This document shows, one piece after another, positions 53,861-62,983 of a stretch of 64,000 nt of DNA. How positions within the stretch are numbered: position 1 is the stretch's first letter; the number at the start of each line of letters is the position of its first letter. The notes beneath the pieces were generated by a model that saw nothing but the letters and a program-made list of their open reading frames with translations, had not been told where the DNA came from and searched no databases. This DNA comes from Deinococcus aerophilus (GTDB taxonomy: Bacteria > Deinococcota > Deinococci > Deinococcales > Deinococcaceae), in NCBI RefSeq assembly GCF_014647075.1, contig NZ_BMOM01000001.1, positions 186,001-250,000 on the forward strand, in the 5' to 3' direction. The position numbers were made by a program, and so were the translations under genes.

Positions 53861-55105
53861 TCAGCGCCGCTTGTTGGAGGTGCCGTCGCGGATCTGATGT
53901 TCCAGCTCGGCGGGTTCGCCGGCAGGCAGGTCGCCGGGGCGTTCGCCAACGTGCGGCGGTACCTCCTCGCTGGGGGGGGTGTAGCCGGGGTTGGGGTCGA
54001 TGTCGCGCATGCGCGGTTCCACGCTGGTCGCCAGGCCGGGACTGACGCCCAGGCCTGGGGCGGGCACCACCTCATCGAGGTTCTCGCCGCCCAGGCCAGC
54101 CACCGTCTGGGCACCGGCAAACTCCGCGTCCTCGGGAGTGTGTTCCATGGCCGAGACGTCGCGGGTGGCCAGCTTGTCGAACTGGCTGGTCACGTCATGA
54201 GATGACGGTGCCTCAGGCGGCGCCCCCAGGCCGTGATCCGAGCTGCCCACGCGGTCCTCGGGCGGCGTGGTGGTGTACACCACCTGATGGTCGTCCTTGG
54301 GGTCGGGCGTGTCGAATCCGGTTTTCGCTCCCGTTTCCCCGGTGGTCTCGGAGCCGATGACGTTCGGGTTGGCGTTGCGTTCATCACTCATGGTTCCAGT
54401 GTCGCCCGTACCGGCCCCGATTGCCTTCCCGTTTTCTTGAGGTTGGCGTGGACTGAGCAGGGCTGCCACCGCCGTATGGCCCTCCTCCTCGGCCAGGTCG
54501 GCGGCGCGGCGGCCGTCATCGTTGGTGGCCTCTACCGTGGCTCCGTGGGCCAGCAGCGTCTCCACCAACGCGGCGTTGCCGTTGCGGGCCGCCTCCATCA
54601 GCGGCGTGAAGCCTCCGCTCTGCGCCGCGTTCACCTGTGCTCCGGCCTCCAGCAGGCGCGCGGCGAGGCGCAGGTGATTGCCCGCCACCGCCGAATGCAG
54701 CGGCTGAACCTGCATGGCGTTGCGGCTGAGTGCGTTCACGTCGGCCCCACGGGACAGCAGCAGGGCCGCGACTTCCTCCTGCCCGAAGAAGGCCGCGAGC
54801 CCCAGTGGGGTAAAGCCGTCGGGACTGAGCGCATTCACCAGCGCCGGGTCGGCGTCGAGCTGTTCGTTCAAGCGCCCGGTCTCGCCGGTGGCGGCGGCCT
54901 CGAACACGTTCAGCGGCGCACCCTCCTGCACGAGCAGCCGGGCCAGCTCGGGGTGTCCGTAGTAGACGGCAAACAGCACCGGCGAGACGCCCAGCGGGCT
55001 GACGGCCTCCAGCAGGGTGTGGTCGTGCCGGACCAGCGTCCGCAGCCGTTCCGGGTCGTTGGCCCGGATGGCCAGAAACAGCTCTTTTTTGGTCGGGGTG
55101 GTCAT
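53861..55105 (-). CDS. Ankyrin-repeat protein with long disordered tail
   Basis: 414 residues. Residues 1-225 carry five to six ankyrin repeats (for example [31 protein letters not shown] and [29 protein letters not shown]). From about 228 the chain turns into Gly/Thr/Pro/Asp/Glu-rich sequence without predicted order, reaching the C-terminus. An internal ATG at 54389-54391 begins the tail, so a separate product is conceivable. The gene starts 4 bp after the thiolase stop (GAGGG site), so the two form an operon. Ankyrin repeats bind protein partners; none can be named. Confidence 0.82.
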   Translation of the reverse strand: MTTPTKKELFLAIRANDPERLRTLVRHDHTLLEAVSPLGVSPVLFAVYYGHPELARLLVQEGAPLNVFEAAATGETGRLNEQLDADPALVNALSPDGFTPLGLAAFFGQEEVAALLLSRGADVNALSRNAMQVQPLHSAVAGNHLRLAARLLEAGAQVNAAQSGGFTPLMEAARNGNAALVETLLAHGATVEATNDDGRRAADLAEEEGHTAVAALLSPRQPQENGKAIGAGTGDTGTMSDERNANPNVIGSETTGETGAKTGFDTPDPKDDHQVVYTTTPPEDRVGSSDHGLGAPPEAPSSHDVTSQFDKLATRDVSAMEHTPEDAEFAGAQTVAGLGGENLDEVVPAPGLGVSPGLATSVEPRMRDIDPNPGYTPPSEEVPPHVGERPGDLPAGEPAELEHQIRDGTSNKRR

Positions 55106-55109
55106 GCCC

Positions 55110-56294
55110 TCAATTCCGCGCCCGCACCACCACGGCGATGCCCATGCCGCCGCCGATGCACAGGCTGGCGACGCCCGTTTCCTTGCCGGTGCGCCGCAGT
55201 GCGTGAATCAGCGTGACGAGCACCCGCGCTCCCGAAGCGCCGATGGGATGGCCCAGCGCAATGGCCCCGCCCGTGACGTTCACCCGCGCGGGGTCGGCCC
55301 CCAGGTCGCGCACCACCGCGAGCGACTGGGCGGCAAAGGCCTCGTTCAGTTCCAGCAGGTCCACGTCGGCCAGGGTCATTCCGGCCCGCGCAAGCGCGAT
55401 GGGCACCGCCCGGGCCGGCCCGATGCCCATGATCTTGGGGTCCACGCCGATGGCCGCGTAGCTCGCGACCTCGGCGAGGACCGGCAGGCCGTGGGCCTGG
55501 GCGTAACCCTGCGTGGTCACGGCGAGCATGGCCGCGCCGTCGTTCAGGCCGCTGGCGTTGCCGGCCGTCACCGTGCCGTCCTTCTTGAAGGCCGGGCGCA
55601 GTTTGGCCAGCGCCTCGGCGGAGGTGGCGCGCGGGTACTCATCGCGGTCGAAGGTGGTCGACCCCTTGCGGCCCGGCACCTCGACCGGCACCAGCTCATC
55701 GGCGAAGTGGCCGCCCTCCAGCGCGGCGGCGGCGCGGTTCTGGCTTTCCAGGGCAAAGGCGTCCTGCTCCTCGCGGGAGATGCCCCACTGCGCGGCGATG
55801 TTCTCGGCCGTGATGCCCATGTGGTAGTCGTTGAATACGTCAGTCAGACCTTCCGAGAGGATGCTGTCCAGCGCCTGGGCGTGCCCCAGCCGGTAGCCCT
55901 CACGGGCGCGGGGCAACAGGTACGGAGCGCGGCTCATGGACTCGCTGCCGCCCGCGAGGTACAGCTGTCCGTCGCCCGCCCGCAGGCCCTGCGCCGCGCT
56001 GATGACCGCCTGCAACCCGCTGCCGCACACCCGGTTGACCGTCAGGCCCGGTACGTGGTCGGCCAGGCCTGCCCCCAGCGCCACCTGCCGCGCCACGTTC
56101 ATGCCACCGCCCGCCTGCAGCACGTTGCCCACGATCACGTCCGCGATGTCGTCGCCGGGCAGCCCCTCGGCCACCGCACGCGCCGCCGCCACGCCCAGTT
56201 CGGCGGCCGAGACGTCCTTGAGCCCTCCCAGAAAGCTGCCGATCGGCGTGCGCCGGGCTGCCACGATCACGATACTGTCGTCATTGCGCGTCAT
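55110..56294 (-). CDS. Acetyl-CoA acetyltransferase (thiolase)
   Basis: 394 residues, thiolase fold. Active-site Cys90 in [10 protein letters not shown], His349 in [10 protein letters not shown] and Cys379 in CIGGGMGIA are all present. It condenses or cleaves acetyl-CoA units in beta-oxidation or acetoacetyl-CoA synthesis; the direction is not readable. ATG at 56292-56294 is set by TACACT ending 6 bases upstream (leaderless). Followed by the ankyrin gene and divergent from a thioesterase gene. Confidence 0.94.
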   Translation of the reverse strand: MTRNDDSIVIVAARRTPIGSFLGGLKDVSAAELGVAAARAVAEGLPGDDIADVIVGNVLQAGGGMNVARQVALGAGLADHVPGLTVNRVCGSGLQAVISAAQGLRAGDGQLYLAGGSESMSRAPYLLPRAREGYRLGHAQALDSILSEGLTDVFNDYHMGITAENIAAQWGISREEQDAFALESQNRAAAALEGGHFADELVPVEVPGRKGSTTFDRDEYPRATSAEALAKLRPAFKKDGTVTAGNASGLNDGAAMLAVTTQGYAQAHGLPVLAEVASYAAIGVDPKIMGIGPARAVPIALARAGMTLADVDLLELNEAFAAQSLAVVRDLGADPARVNVTGGAIALGHPIGASGARVLVTLIHALRRTGKETGVASLCIGGGMGIAVVVRARN

Positions 56295-56395
56295 GGCCTG
56301 AGTGTAGCGGGCGGCCATTACACTCGGGCAAAGCGCGCGGGTTACCGCAGGGGGAACGGGGGACCCTGGGCCTCCACTCCGGCTACCCTACCGTC

Positions 56396-56833
56396 ATGAC
56401 CCGTCCCCTCCCGCACCTGCGCGCCGCGTACCCGTACCACCACCCCCTTCAGACCCGCTGGGCCGACAACGACGTGTACGGCCACATCAACAACGTCACG
56501 TACTACGCCTACTTCGACACGGCGGTCAACGCCTACCTCGCGGCCCGGGGCGCGCTGGACCTCCAGAGCGGCGCGGTGATTGGTCTGGTCGTGGAGACCG
56601 GCTGCGCTTTCTTTGCCCCCGCCGCCTTTCCTGAGCCCCTGAGCGTGGGCGTGCGCGTGGCGCACCTGGGGCGCAGCAGCGTGCGCTACGAACTGGCGGT
56701 CTTTCAGGAAGCAGCGGACACCGCCTGCGCCCAGGGCCACTTCGTTCACGTGTACGTGGACCGGGGGACGCGGCGGCCCGTGGACTTCCCGGACCCCTTG
56801 CGCGGGGCACTGGCAGCGCTGCAGCCGGTCTGA
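56396..56833 (+). CDS. Acyl-CoA thioesterase, hotdog fold (4HBT type)
   Basis: 145 residues. The [23 protein letters not shown] block (about 21-43) carries the catalytic Asp and the GHINN turn of 4-hydroxybenzoyl-CoA thioesterase-like enzymes. It hydrolyses an acyl-CoA in the cytoplasm; chain specificity unknown. TACCCT ends 6 bases before the ATG (leaderless). Divergent from the thiolase gene, so both may serve fatty-acid metabolism. Confidence 0.88.
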   Translation: MTRPLPHLRAAYPYHHPLQTRWADNDVYGHINNVTYYAYFDTAVNAYLAARGALDLQSGAVIGLVVETGCAFFAPAAFPEPLSVGVRVAHLGRSSVRYELAVFQEAADTACAQGHFVHVYVDRGTRRPVDFPDPLRGALAALQPV

Positions 56834-56955
56834 AGGCCGAAGTCCAGGAAGGGGATGCGCCGCGCTGACCGGAACAGCCGGTATACTGCAGCATCTTCAA
56901 TTCAACAGAACGTACCGTGCGCCGCGAGGGCCTCGGGCGTTCCGGGAGGCCATTC

Positions 56956-58032
56956 ATGGGAATCGACCGTCGTAAGTTTCTGAAGGGAGCCGCGGCCACC
57001 GCGGCAGCCAGCACCGTCTTCTCACCGCACAGCTTTGCCCAGACCGGCAATGTGCGCTGGCGCTGCGCCACGAGCTGGCCCAAGAGCCTGGACGTGCTGT
57101 TCGGCGGCGCGCAGATGGTGGCCGACCGGGTCAGCGCCATGACCGACGGCAAGTTCACCATCCGTCCTTACGAGGCGGGCGAACTGGTGCCCGGCCTGCA
57201 GGTTCTGGACGCCGTGCAGCAGGGCACCGTGGAGTGCGGACACAGCGCCGGCTACTACTACGTGGGCAAGAACCCCACGCTGGGTTTTGCCACCGGCGTG
57301 CCGTTTGGCCTGACCGCCTCCGAGCAGAACGCCTGGCTGTACAGCGCGGGCGGCCTGGAGCTGATCCGCGAGGTCTACGACGACTTCGGGATCATCAACT
57401 TCCCGGCCGGGAACACGACCGCGCAGATGGGCGGCTGGTTCAAGAAGGAAATCAAGTCGGCGGCCGACCTCAAGGGCCTCAAGATGCGGATCCCCGGCAT
57501 CGGCGGGCAGGTGATGGCCAAGCTGGGCGTGAACGTGCAGGTGCTGCCCGGCGGCGAGATCTATCTGGCGCTGGACCGCGGAGCCATTGACGCGGCCGAG
57601 TGGGTGGGGCCGTACGACGACGAGAAACTGGGACTGCAGAAGGCCGCCAAGTTCTACTACTACCCCGGCTGGTGGGAACCCGGCGCCACCTTCGACATGA
57701 TGGTGGGCAAGAAGGCCTACGCCGCGCTGCCCAAGGCCTACAAGGAAATCCTGGCGAGCGCGTGCGCCGAGGCCAACCTCGCGGTGGCGGCCGATTACGA
57801 CGCCAAGAACCAGGCGGCGCTGCAGCGCCTCAAGAAGGGCGGCACCCAGCTGCGCCGTTATTCCAACGACATCCTCAAGGCGGGCAACAAGGCCACCCAG
57901 GAACTGCACGCCGAGAACTCGGCCAAGAACGCTGGATACAAGAAGGTCTATACCCCCTGGGAATCCTTCCGCCGCAACATTCACGCTTGGCACCAGATCA
58001 ACGAGAAGCCGCTGATGGATTTCAACGGCTGA
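56956..58032 (+). CDS. TRAP transporter solute-binding protein (DctP family), Tat exported
   Basis: 358 residues. Twin-arginine signal RRKFLK at 5-10 followed by an Ala-rich core to about 28, so it is exported folded. The DctP domain includes the MRIPGIGGQVMAKLGVNVQVLPGGEIYLALDRGAIDAAEW block (about 178-217), whose Arg binds a carboxylate, and GPYDDEKLGL as in 2-oxoacid-binding TakP-like members. GGGAGG before the ATG; TATACT near 56882-56887 is a probable -10. The permease genes lie convergently at 58149-60142, which is unusual. Ligand probably an organic acid. Confidence 0.9.
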   Translation: MGIDRRKFLKGAAATAAASTVFSPHSFAQTGNVRWRCATSWPKSLDVLFGGAQMVADRVSAMTDGKFTIRPYEAGELVPGLQVLDAVQQGTVECGHSAGYYYVGKNPTLGFATGVPFGLTASEQNAWLYSAGGLELIREVYDDFGIINFPAGNTTAQMGGWFKKEIKSAADLKGLKMRIPGIGGQVMAKLGVNVQVLPGGEIYLALDRGAIDAAEWVGPYDDEKLGLQKAAKFYYYPGWWEPGATFDMMVGKKAYAALPKAYKEILASACAEANLAVAADYDAKNQAALQRLKKGGTQLRRYSNDILKAGNKATQELHAENSAKNAGYKKVYTPWESFRRNIHAWHQINEKPLMDFNG

Positions 58033-58060
58033 ACGAAGCCCAGGCACGGTACAAGGGAGA

Positions 58061-58087
58061 AGGCCTGCACGATTTCTGTGCGGGCCT
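58061..58087 (+). terminator. Terminator of the binding-protein gene
   Basis: 10-pair stem AGGCCTGCAC/GTGCGGGCCT (one G-T) with a 7-base loop, then CCTTCTTG. Confidence 0.65.
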
Positions 58088-58114
58088 CCTTCTTGACTGC
58101 CGGGTCTGATGGGA

Positions 58115-58144
58115 CGGAGGCGCATCGCCTCCGCCCCCCCCCCC
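58115..58144. repeat. Hairpin followed by an 11-C homopolymer
   Basis: 8-bp stem CGGAGGCG/CGCCTCCG with CAT loop (58115-58133) next to a run of eleven C (58134-58144), just beyond the dctM stop. Slippage-prone; may also be an assembly-sensitive spot. Confidence 0.75.
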
Positions 58145-58148
58145 GGGG

Positions 58149-59471
58149 TTACGGTCCCGCTGCCCTCAGGCCGGTCAGGCCGGGGAAGATGATGCACAGG
58201 GTCAGCACGAACAGCTGAATCATGATGAACGGAATCACGCCCCGGTAGATGTCGGTGGTCGCCAAGTACTTGCCGGCAATGCCGCGCAGATAGAACAGAG
58301 AGAACCCAAAGGGCGGTGTCAGGAAGCTGGTCTGCAGGTTGATTCCCAGCAGGATGCCGTACCAGATCATGTCCACACCCAGCTCTCGGGCGACGGGCGC
58401 GAAGATGGGCAGCAGGATAAAGGCGATCTCGAAGAAATCCAGGAAGAAACCCAGGACGAAGATCGCCAGGTTGGTCAGGATCAGGAAGCCCAGCACCCCG
58501 CCCGGCAGGTTGGCCAGGATGTTCTGCATGTACAGGTCGCCGTCCAGCGCCCGGAATACCAGAGAGAACGACGTGGAGCCGATCAGGATGAAGATCACGA
58601 AGGTGGTCAGCCGGGCGGTGGACAGGGTGACTTCCCACAGCCCGGCGCGCGTCAGCTTGCGGTTGGCGAGGGCCAGCAGCACCGCGCCCAGCGCCCCCAC
58701 CGCGCCCGCCTCGGTGGCGGTGGCGAGGCCGAAGAAGATCGAGCCCAGCACCGCGAAGATCAGCAGCAGCGGCGGAATCATGGCGCGCAGTACCTGCAGG
58801 GCCATGGCACTGGGCTTGATGTTCAGTTCGTGGGCGGGCATCGCCGGAGCCAGCTTGGGGTTCAGGGCCGAACGCACGACCACGTACACGATGTACAGCG
58901 CCGCGAGCAGCAGGCCCGGCACCATCGAACCCAGGAACAGGTCTCCCACCGATACGCCCAGCTCGCTGCCCAGCACCACCAGGACCACGCTGGGCGGAAT
59001 GACCTGCCCCAGCGTCCCCGAGGCTGCAATCACGCCGCCGGCCAGGCCCTTGTCGTAGCCGTAGCGCAGCATGATCGGCAGGCTGATCAGGCCCATGGTG
59101 ACCACCGTGGCGGCCACCACGCCGGTCGTGGCCGCCAGCAGCAGCCCCACCAGAACCACGGCGACCGCGATGCCGCCGCGCAACCGTCCGAACAGCAGCC
59201 CAGCCGTTCGCAGCAGGTCCTCGGCCAGCCCGCTCTTGCCCAGGATGCCGCCCATGAACACGAAATACGGAATGGCCAGCAGCGTGAAGTTGCTCATGGT
59301 GCCGAAGATGCGGTCAGGAATGGCCCGCAGCAGCAGCGCGTCGAAGTGGCCCGTACTCAGGCCGATCAGGCCGAAAATGATGGCGGTTCCGGCCAGCGAG
59401 AACGCCACCGGGAAACCGCTGAAGATCAGAATGAAGGCCCCAAAGAACATCCACAGACCGATGGCATCCAT
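58149..59471 (-). CDS. dctM: TRAP transporter large permease subunit (DctM)
   Basis: 440 residues with about twelve membrane helices and the DctM-type glycine/serine-rich stretches (FVFMGGILGKSGLAEDLLRTAG near 72-93 and AASGTLGQVIPPSVVLVVLGSELG near 149-172). It forms the sodium-driven channel with DctQ and receives the ligand from the binding protein. The ATG overlaps the dctQ stop by one base. Confidence 0.94.
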   Translation of the reverse strand: MDAIGLWMFFGAFILIFSGFPVAFSLAGTAIIFGLIGLSTGHFDALLLRAIPDRIFGTMSNFTLLAIPYFVFMGGILGKSGLAEDLLRTAGLLFGRLRGGIAVAVVLVGLLLAATTGVVAATVVTMGLISLPIMLRYGYDKGLAGGVIAASGTLGQVIPPSVVLVVLGSELGVSVGDLFLGSMVPGLLLAALYIVYVVVRSALNPKLAPAMPAHELNIKPSAMALQVLRAMIPPLLLIFAVLGSIFFGLATATEAGAVGALGAVLLALANRKLTRAGLWEVTLSTARLTTFVIFILIGSTSFSLVFRALDGDLYMQNILANLPGGVLGFLILTNLAIFVLGFFLDFFEIAFILLPIFAPVARELGVDMIWYGILLGINLQTSFLTPPFGFSLFYLRGIAGKYLATTDIYRGVIPFIMIQLFVLTLCIIFPGLTGLRAAGP

Positions 59472-60142
59472 TATTTCTTCCTCTGTTCGTCTGGAGTTTT
59501 CGCTGCGGCGTCCGTGCCGGCCTCTGCCTCATCCGGCAGGCCCACCAGCAGGCCGTCGAGGCCGGCGCGGTCCAGCTGCACCTCCGCGCGCAGGGCTTCA
59601 AGTTCATCCTGGGTGCGGTACTCGTAGTGGCCGCTCAGCGCCCCTGCCGCCTTGATCGCTTCGCTGATGCCCTGAATGAACAGCAACACAAAACCGATGG
59701 GCACCAGCAGTTTGACGGGCCAGCGCAGCAGCCCGCCCGGATCCGAGCTGCTTTCCTGCATGCCGTAGCTGAGCTGAAACCACGGAATGGCCACCCACAG
59801 GGCGATCACACAGAACGGCAGCAAAAAGAGCAGCGTGCCCAGCAGGTTGATCAGCGCCCGCTGCCTGGGCCGCAGACGGCCGTACAGAACGTCCACCCGC
59901 ACGTGCTCGTCCAGGCTCATCACGTATGCGCCGCCCAGCAGAAAGATCACGCTGAACAGGTACCACTGAAGTTCCAGCAAAGAGTTGCTGCTGAACTGTG
60001 TGCCCAGGTAACGGTCGGCGAAGCGCCCAAACACGTTGAACAGGCCCACGGCGATCATCAACAGGGTGATGCCGCCAATCACCACACCCAGCCAGGATGA
60101 AAAGCGGTCTATGGCACGTGCAAGTCCCAGCAATGCCGGCAT
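59471..60142 (-). CDS. dctQ: TRAP transporter small permease subunit (DctQ)
   Basis: 223 residues with four membrane helices (about 13-38, 60-80, 100-122, 145-170) and the conserved EHVRVDVLYGRL turn (about 81-92). A long charged tail (about 180-223) is cytoplasmic. The ATG at 60140-60142 follows GAGGTAGGA; a -10 TATACT on the minus strand (60224-60229) would give a leader of about 75 bases. Overlaps dctM by one base. Confidence 0.9.
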   Translation of the reverse strand: MPALLGLARAIDRFSSWLGVVIGGITLLMIAVGLFNVFGRFADRYLGTQFSSNSLLELQWYLFSVIFLLGGAYVMSLDEHVRVDVLYGRLRPRQRALINLLGTLLFLLPFCVIALWVAIPWFQLSYGMQESSSDPGGLLRWPVKLLVPIGFVLLFIQGISEAIKAAGALSGHYEYRTQDELEALRAEVQLDRAGLDGLLVGLPDEAEAGTDAAAKTPDEQRKK

Positions 60143-60255
60143 TCCTACCTCACTTTGAACGACCCTGCTGGCGGCCCCTGGCCGCGCGACGAAGTCGCTC
60201 CTTAAGAATTTGTTTACGCCCGGAGTATACGTGTGCTGGCGACAAGGACGCGGGC

Positions 60256-60633
60256 CTAGGCTGGCCTGCGCCCGGCGCGCCAGACCGCCCACATCAGCAG
60301 CGGCTGAAGGGGCAGTCTGGCCCACGTGGCCCAGGCGGGGACCCCGAACCGCTGCGGCTCCTGCGCCATGTACAGGTTTGCCGGAAAAACGGCGACCAGC
60401 AGCGCGAGCAGGCCCCAGCGGGCGGCGGGGCGGGTGACGGGATGCAGCAGGCCCAGGCCTCCGGCGAGCTCGGCCGCTCCGCTGAGCAGGGTCGCGGCAC
60501 GTGCATCCAGCGGCAGCCCCGGCGGCACGATGCGGTCAAAACTCTGCGGAATGAGAAAATGCAGCGTTCCCGCGATAGTGAACACGGCGGCCAGGGCGAG
60601 CAGGCCGGGGGTCGGTCGGTCGGGTGGGGTCAT
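60256..60633 (-). CDS. DoxX-like small membrane protein
   Basis: 125 residues with four membrane helices. FTIAGTLHFLIPQSFDRIVPP (about 15-35) and SGAAELAGGLGLLHP (about 51-65) match the DoxX/DoxD-like family pattern. The biochemical role of these proteins is not clear; some support quinone- or thiol-linked redox systems. ATG at 60631-60633. Confidence 0.78.
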   Translation of the reverse strand: MTPPDRPTPGLLALAAVFTIAGTLHFLIPQSFDRIVPPGLPLDARAATLLSGAAELAGGLGLLHPVTRPAARWGLLALLVAVFPANLYMAQEPQRFGVPAWATWARLPLQPLLMWAVWRAGRRPA

Positions 60634-60680
60634 GGCCCAGTCCAGCACATCCGCACCGCGCCGCCCCTGCGCGCACAGCA

Positions 60681-60709
60681 GAAGGCCGGACTTCGGCAGT
60701 CCGGCCTTC
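60681..60709. terminator. Hairpin after the small hydrophilic protein gene
   Basis: 12-bp perfect stem GAAGGCCGGACT with its complement and a TCGGC loop, 28 bases past the stop on the minus strand. Confidence 0.65.
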
Positions 60710-60736
60710 GGTGGAGGAATGTGGGGTGCGGGTGGG

Positions 60737-60958
60737 TCAGCCCTGGTTGGTGGCAGGCACCGAGCGGGCCTCCTTGAGGTCCTCCTGCTCCTTGAGGCCG
60801 TCGTGCTCGTTGTTGCGGGCGGCGTTGGCCTCGCGGTCGTTGTTGCCCTTGAAGGAGGGTTTGTTGTCGTGCTCGATCTCGTGGACCTCTTTCTTGTTGC
60901 GGTCGTACTGATCGGGCAGGCTGGTATGGCCGCTGTTCTTGTCGTCTTTGTCTGGCAT
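60737..60958 (-). CDS. Small, extremely hydrophilic protein (73 aa)
   Basis: Nearly all residues are charged or polar (Asp, Glu, Lys, Asn, His, Arg, Gln) with almost no hydrophobic cluster, so it should be disordered in solution. Such hydrophilin-like proteins are linked to desiccation tolerance in several organisms, but no family motif (LEA, CsbD) is recognisable. No clear ribosome site. The ORF is supported by codon use and by a hairpin following it. Confidence 0.65.
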   Translation of the reverse strand: MPDKDDKNSGHTSLPDQYDRNKKEVHEIEHDNKPSFKGNNDREANAARNNEHDGLKEQEDLKEARSVPATNQG

Positions 60959-61047
60959 ACCGGCCAGCCTGACAGTTAGCCCCGCGTGCGGGAACAGGAA
61001 AAGCTCAAGCGGCGTTCACAGATGAAGGGGCGCTCAAGCGGCCAGCG

Positions 61048-61568
61048 TCACGCGGGCGAGACGTACACGTGAACCTGGGGCACCCGGCCGTCGGCCTCGG
61101 TCCAGGGGGCGGCCAGCGTGGCCACCTGCCGCCAGGCCTCGGATTCGTACAGGGCGATGGGGACAGCGCTGGCGGTATGCACGTCCAGAATGGCGCGCCG
61201 CCCCAGGCTCCGGGCTTCAGCCCAGGCGGTCCGGAACAGCGACCGGGCCAGTCCCCGGCCCTGGAACCCGGGGGCCACGAACAGACGCGAGACGACGGCG
61301 ACCTCAGCGCGCGGCACCCCGCTGGCCGCAATCCACGCGGGCAGGGGTTCGCCCTCCGGCGGGGCCGGGCGCAGGACCACCTGTCCCACCGCCACGCCGC
61401 CCACCTGCGCCACCCACGCACCCAGCGGCGCGGGCGGGGCAAGAAAGCCGGCGGGGTCGTCCGGCCAGCCCGAGGGATAGGCGTTGGCGAGGTGGGTCCG
61501 GCGCAGCGCCTCCACCAGCGCGGGCAGGTCGGCGTCCGTGCGAGGGCGCACGGCGGAGGCGGGCGCGC

Positions 61569-61572
<4 letters not shown>
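61048..61572 (-). CDS. GNAT acetyltransferase
   Basis: 174 residues. The acetyl-CoA binding motif A is visible as [27 protein letters not shown] (about 94-120; Q/RxxGxG/A), followed by [20 protein letters not shown]. Substrate not deducible. GTG start overlaps the dcd stop by four bases (GTGA), so it is co-translated with dcd. Confidence 0.88.
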
Positions 61573-62129
<557 letters not shown>

Positions 62130-62197
62130 GGCGTGAATGCTAGCGTCCCGGACCGGAAACATCGAATACGGCCCCTGAGATGAGCTAGCCTGGGCGC

Positions 62198-62947
62198 GTG
62201 CGGGTGGCCGTTATCAGCGATGTTCATGGCAACGCCTTTGCCCTGGAAGCCGTGCTGCGTGAGCTGCGCCGGGCGGCCCCCGACCTGATCCTCAACCTGG
62301 GAGACCAGATCGAGGGCAGCGCCGACCCGGCCCGCGCGGCGGCGCTGCAGGCCGGTCTGGGCGCGCTGGAGGTGCGGGGCAACAACGAGGAGAAGCTGTG
62401 GCCGGGCGGGCGGCGGGCCCCGATCTCTGTGGCACTGGGGACGTGGCTGGACACCCAGCTGGACGCCGCAGCCCTGAGCCGCCTCGCTGACCTGCCCCTG
62501 ACGGCCCGCGCACTGGAAGGGCGGCTTCTGGCCTGTCACGGCACACCCGACAGCGCCTGGGACATGCTGCTGTGGCACTGGCAGGACGCCCCGGAGGGTC
62601 CGCCGGGCCACGGCTTCTACCGTGCCCGCGACCCGCGGGAACTGCGCGCGGTGATTGAACCCCTGGCCGCCGCGGTGGTGGTGTGCGGCCACACCCACCG
62701 GCCCGGCGCGACCCGCGTGGGCGACACGCTGGTGGTGAACGCCGGCTCGGTCAGCGATCAGGTGGACAGCGACCCGCGTGCCCGCTGGACTGTGCTGGAG
62801 GAGAAGGCGGGGCACTGGTCGGTGGACTTCCGCACGGTGCCCTACGACATCGAGGCCGCGGTGCGCTGGTCGGCGCTGCATTCTCCGTTCGGGGACGGCG
62901 AGGCGGCCCTGCTGCGTACCGGCACCATGAGCGGGCGCGGCGGCTGA
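62198..62947 (+). CDS. Metallophosphoesterase (YfcE/YmdB-like)
   Basis: 249 residues. All dimetal motifs are present: ISDVHGN (Asp8, His10), NLGDQIEG (Asp about 37), RGNNEE, ACHGTP and CGHTHRPG. These phosphodiesterases act on small phosphoester substrates; specificity unknown. GTG start is set by TAGCCT (62186-62191) ending 6 bases upstream (leaderless). Divergent from dcd. Confidence 0.9.
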   Translation: MRVAVISDVHGNAFALEAVLRELRRAAPDLILNLGDQIEGSADPARAAALQAGLGALEVRGNNEEKLWPGGRRAPISVALGTWLDTQLDAAALSRLADLPLTARALEGRLLACHGTPDSAWDMLLWHWQDAPEGPPGHGFYRARDPRELRAVIEPLAAAVVVCGHTHRPGATRVGDTLVVNAGSVSDQVDSDPRARWTVLEEKAGHWSVDFRTVPYDIEAAVRWSALHSPFGDGEAALLRTGTMSGRGG

Positions 62948-62983
62948 CGCCCCTTTTTCCGCCGCAGGCTTTACGCTGTGTTC

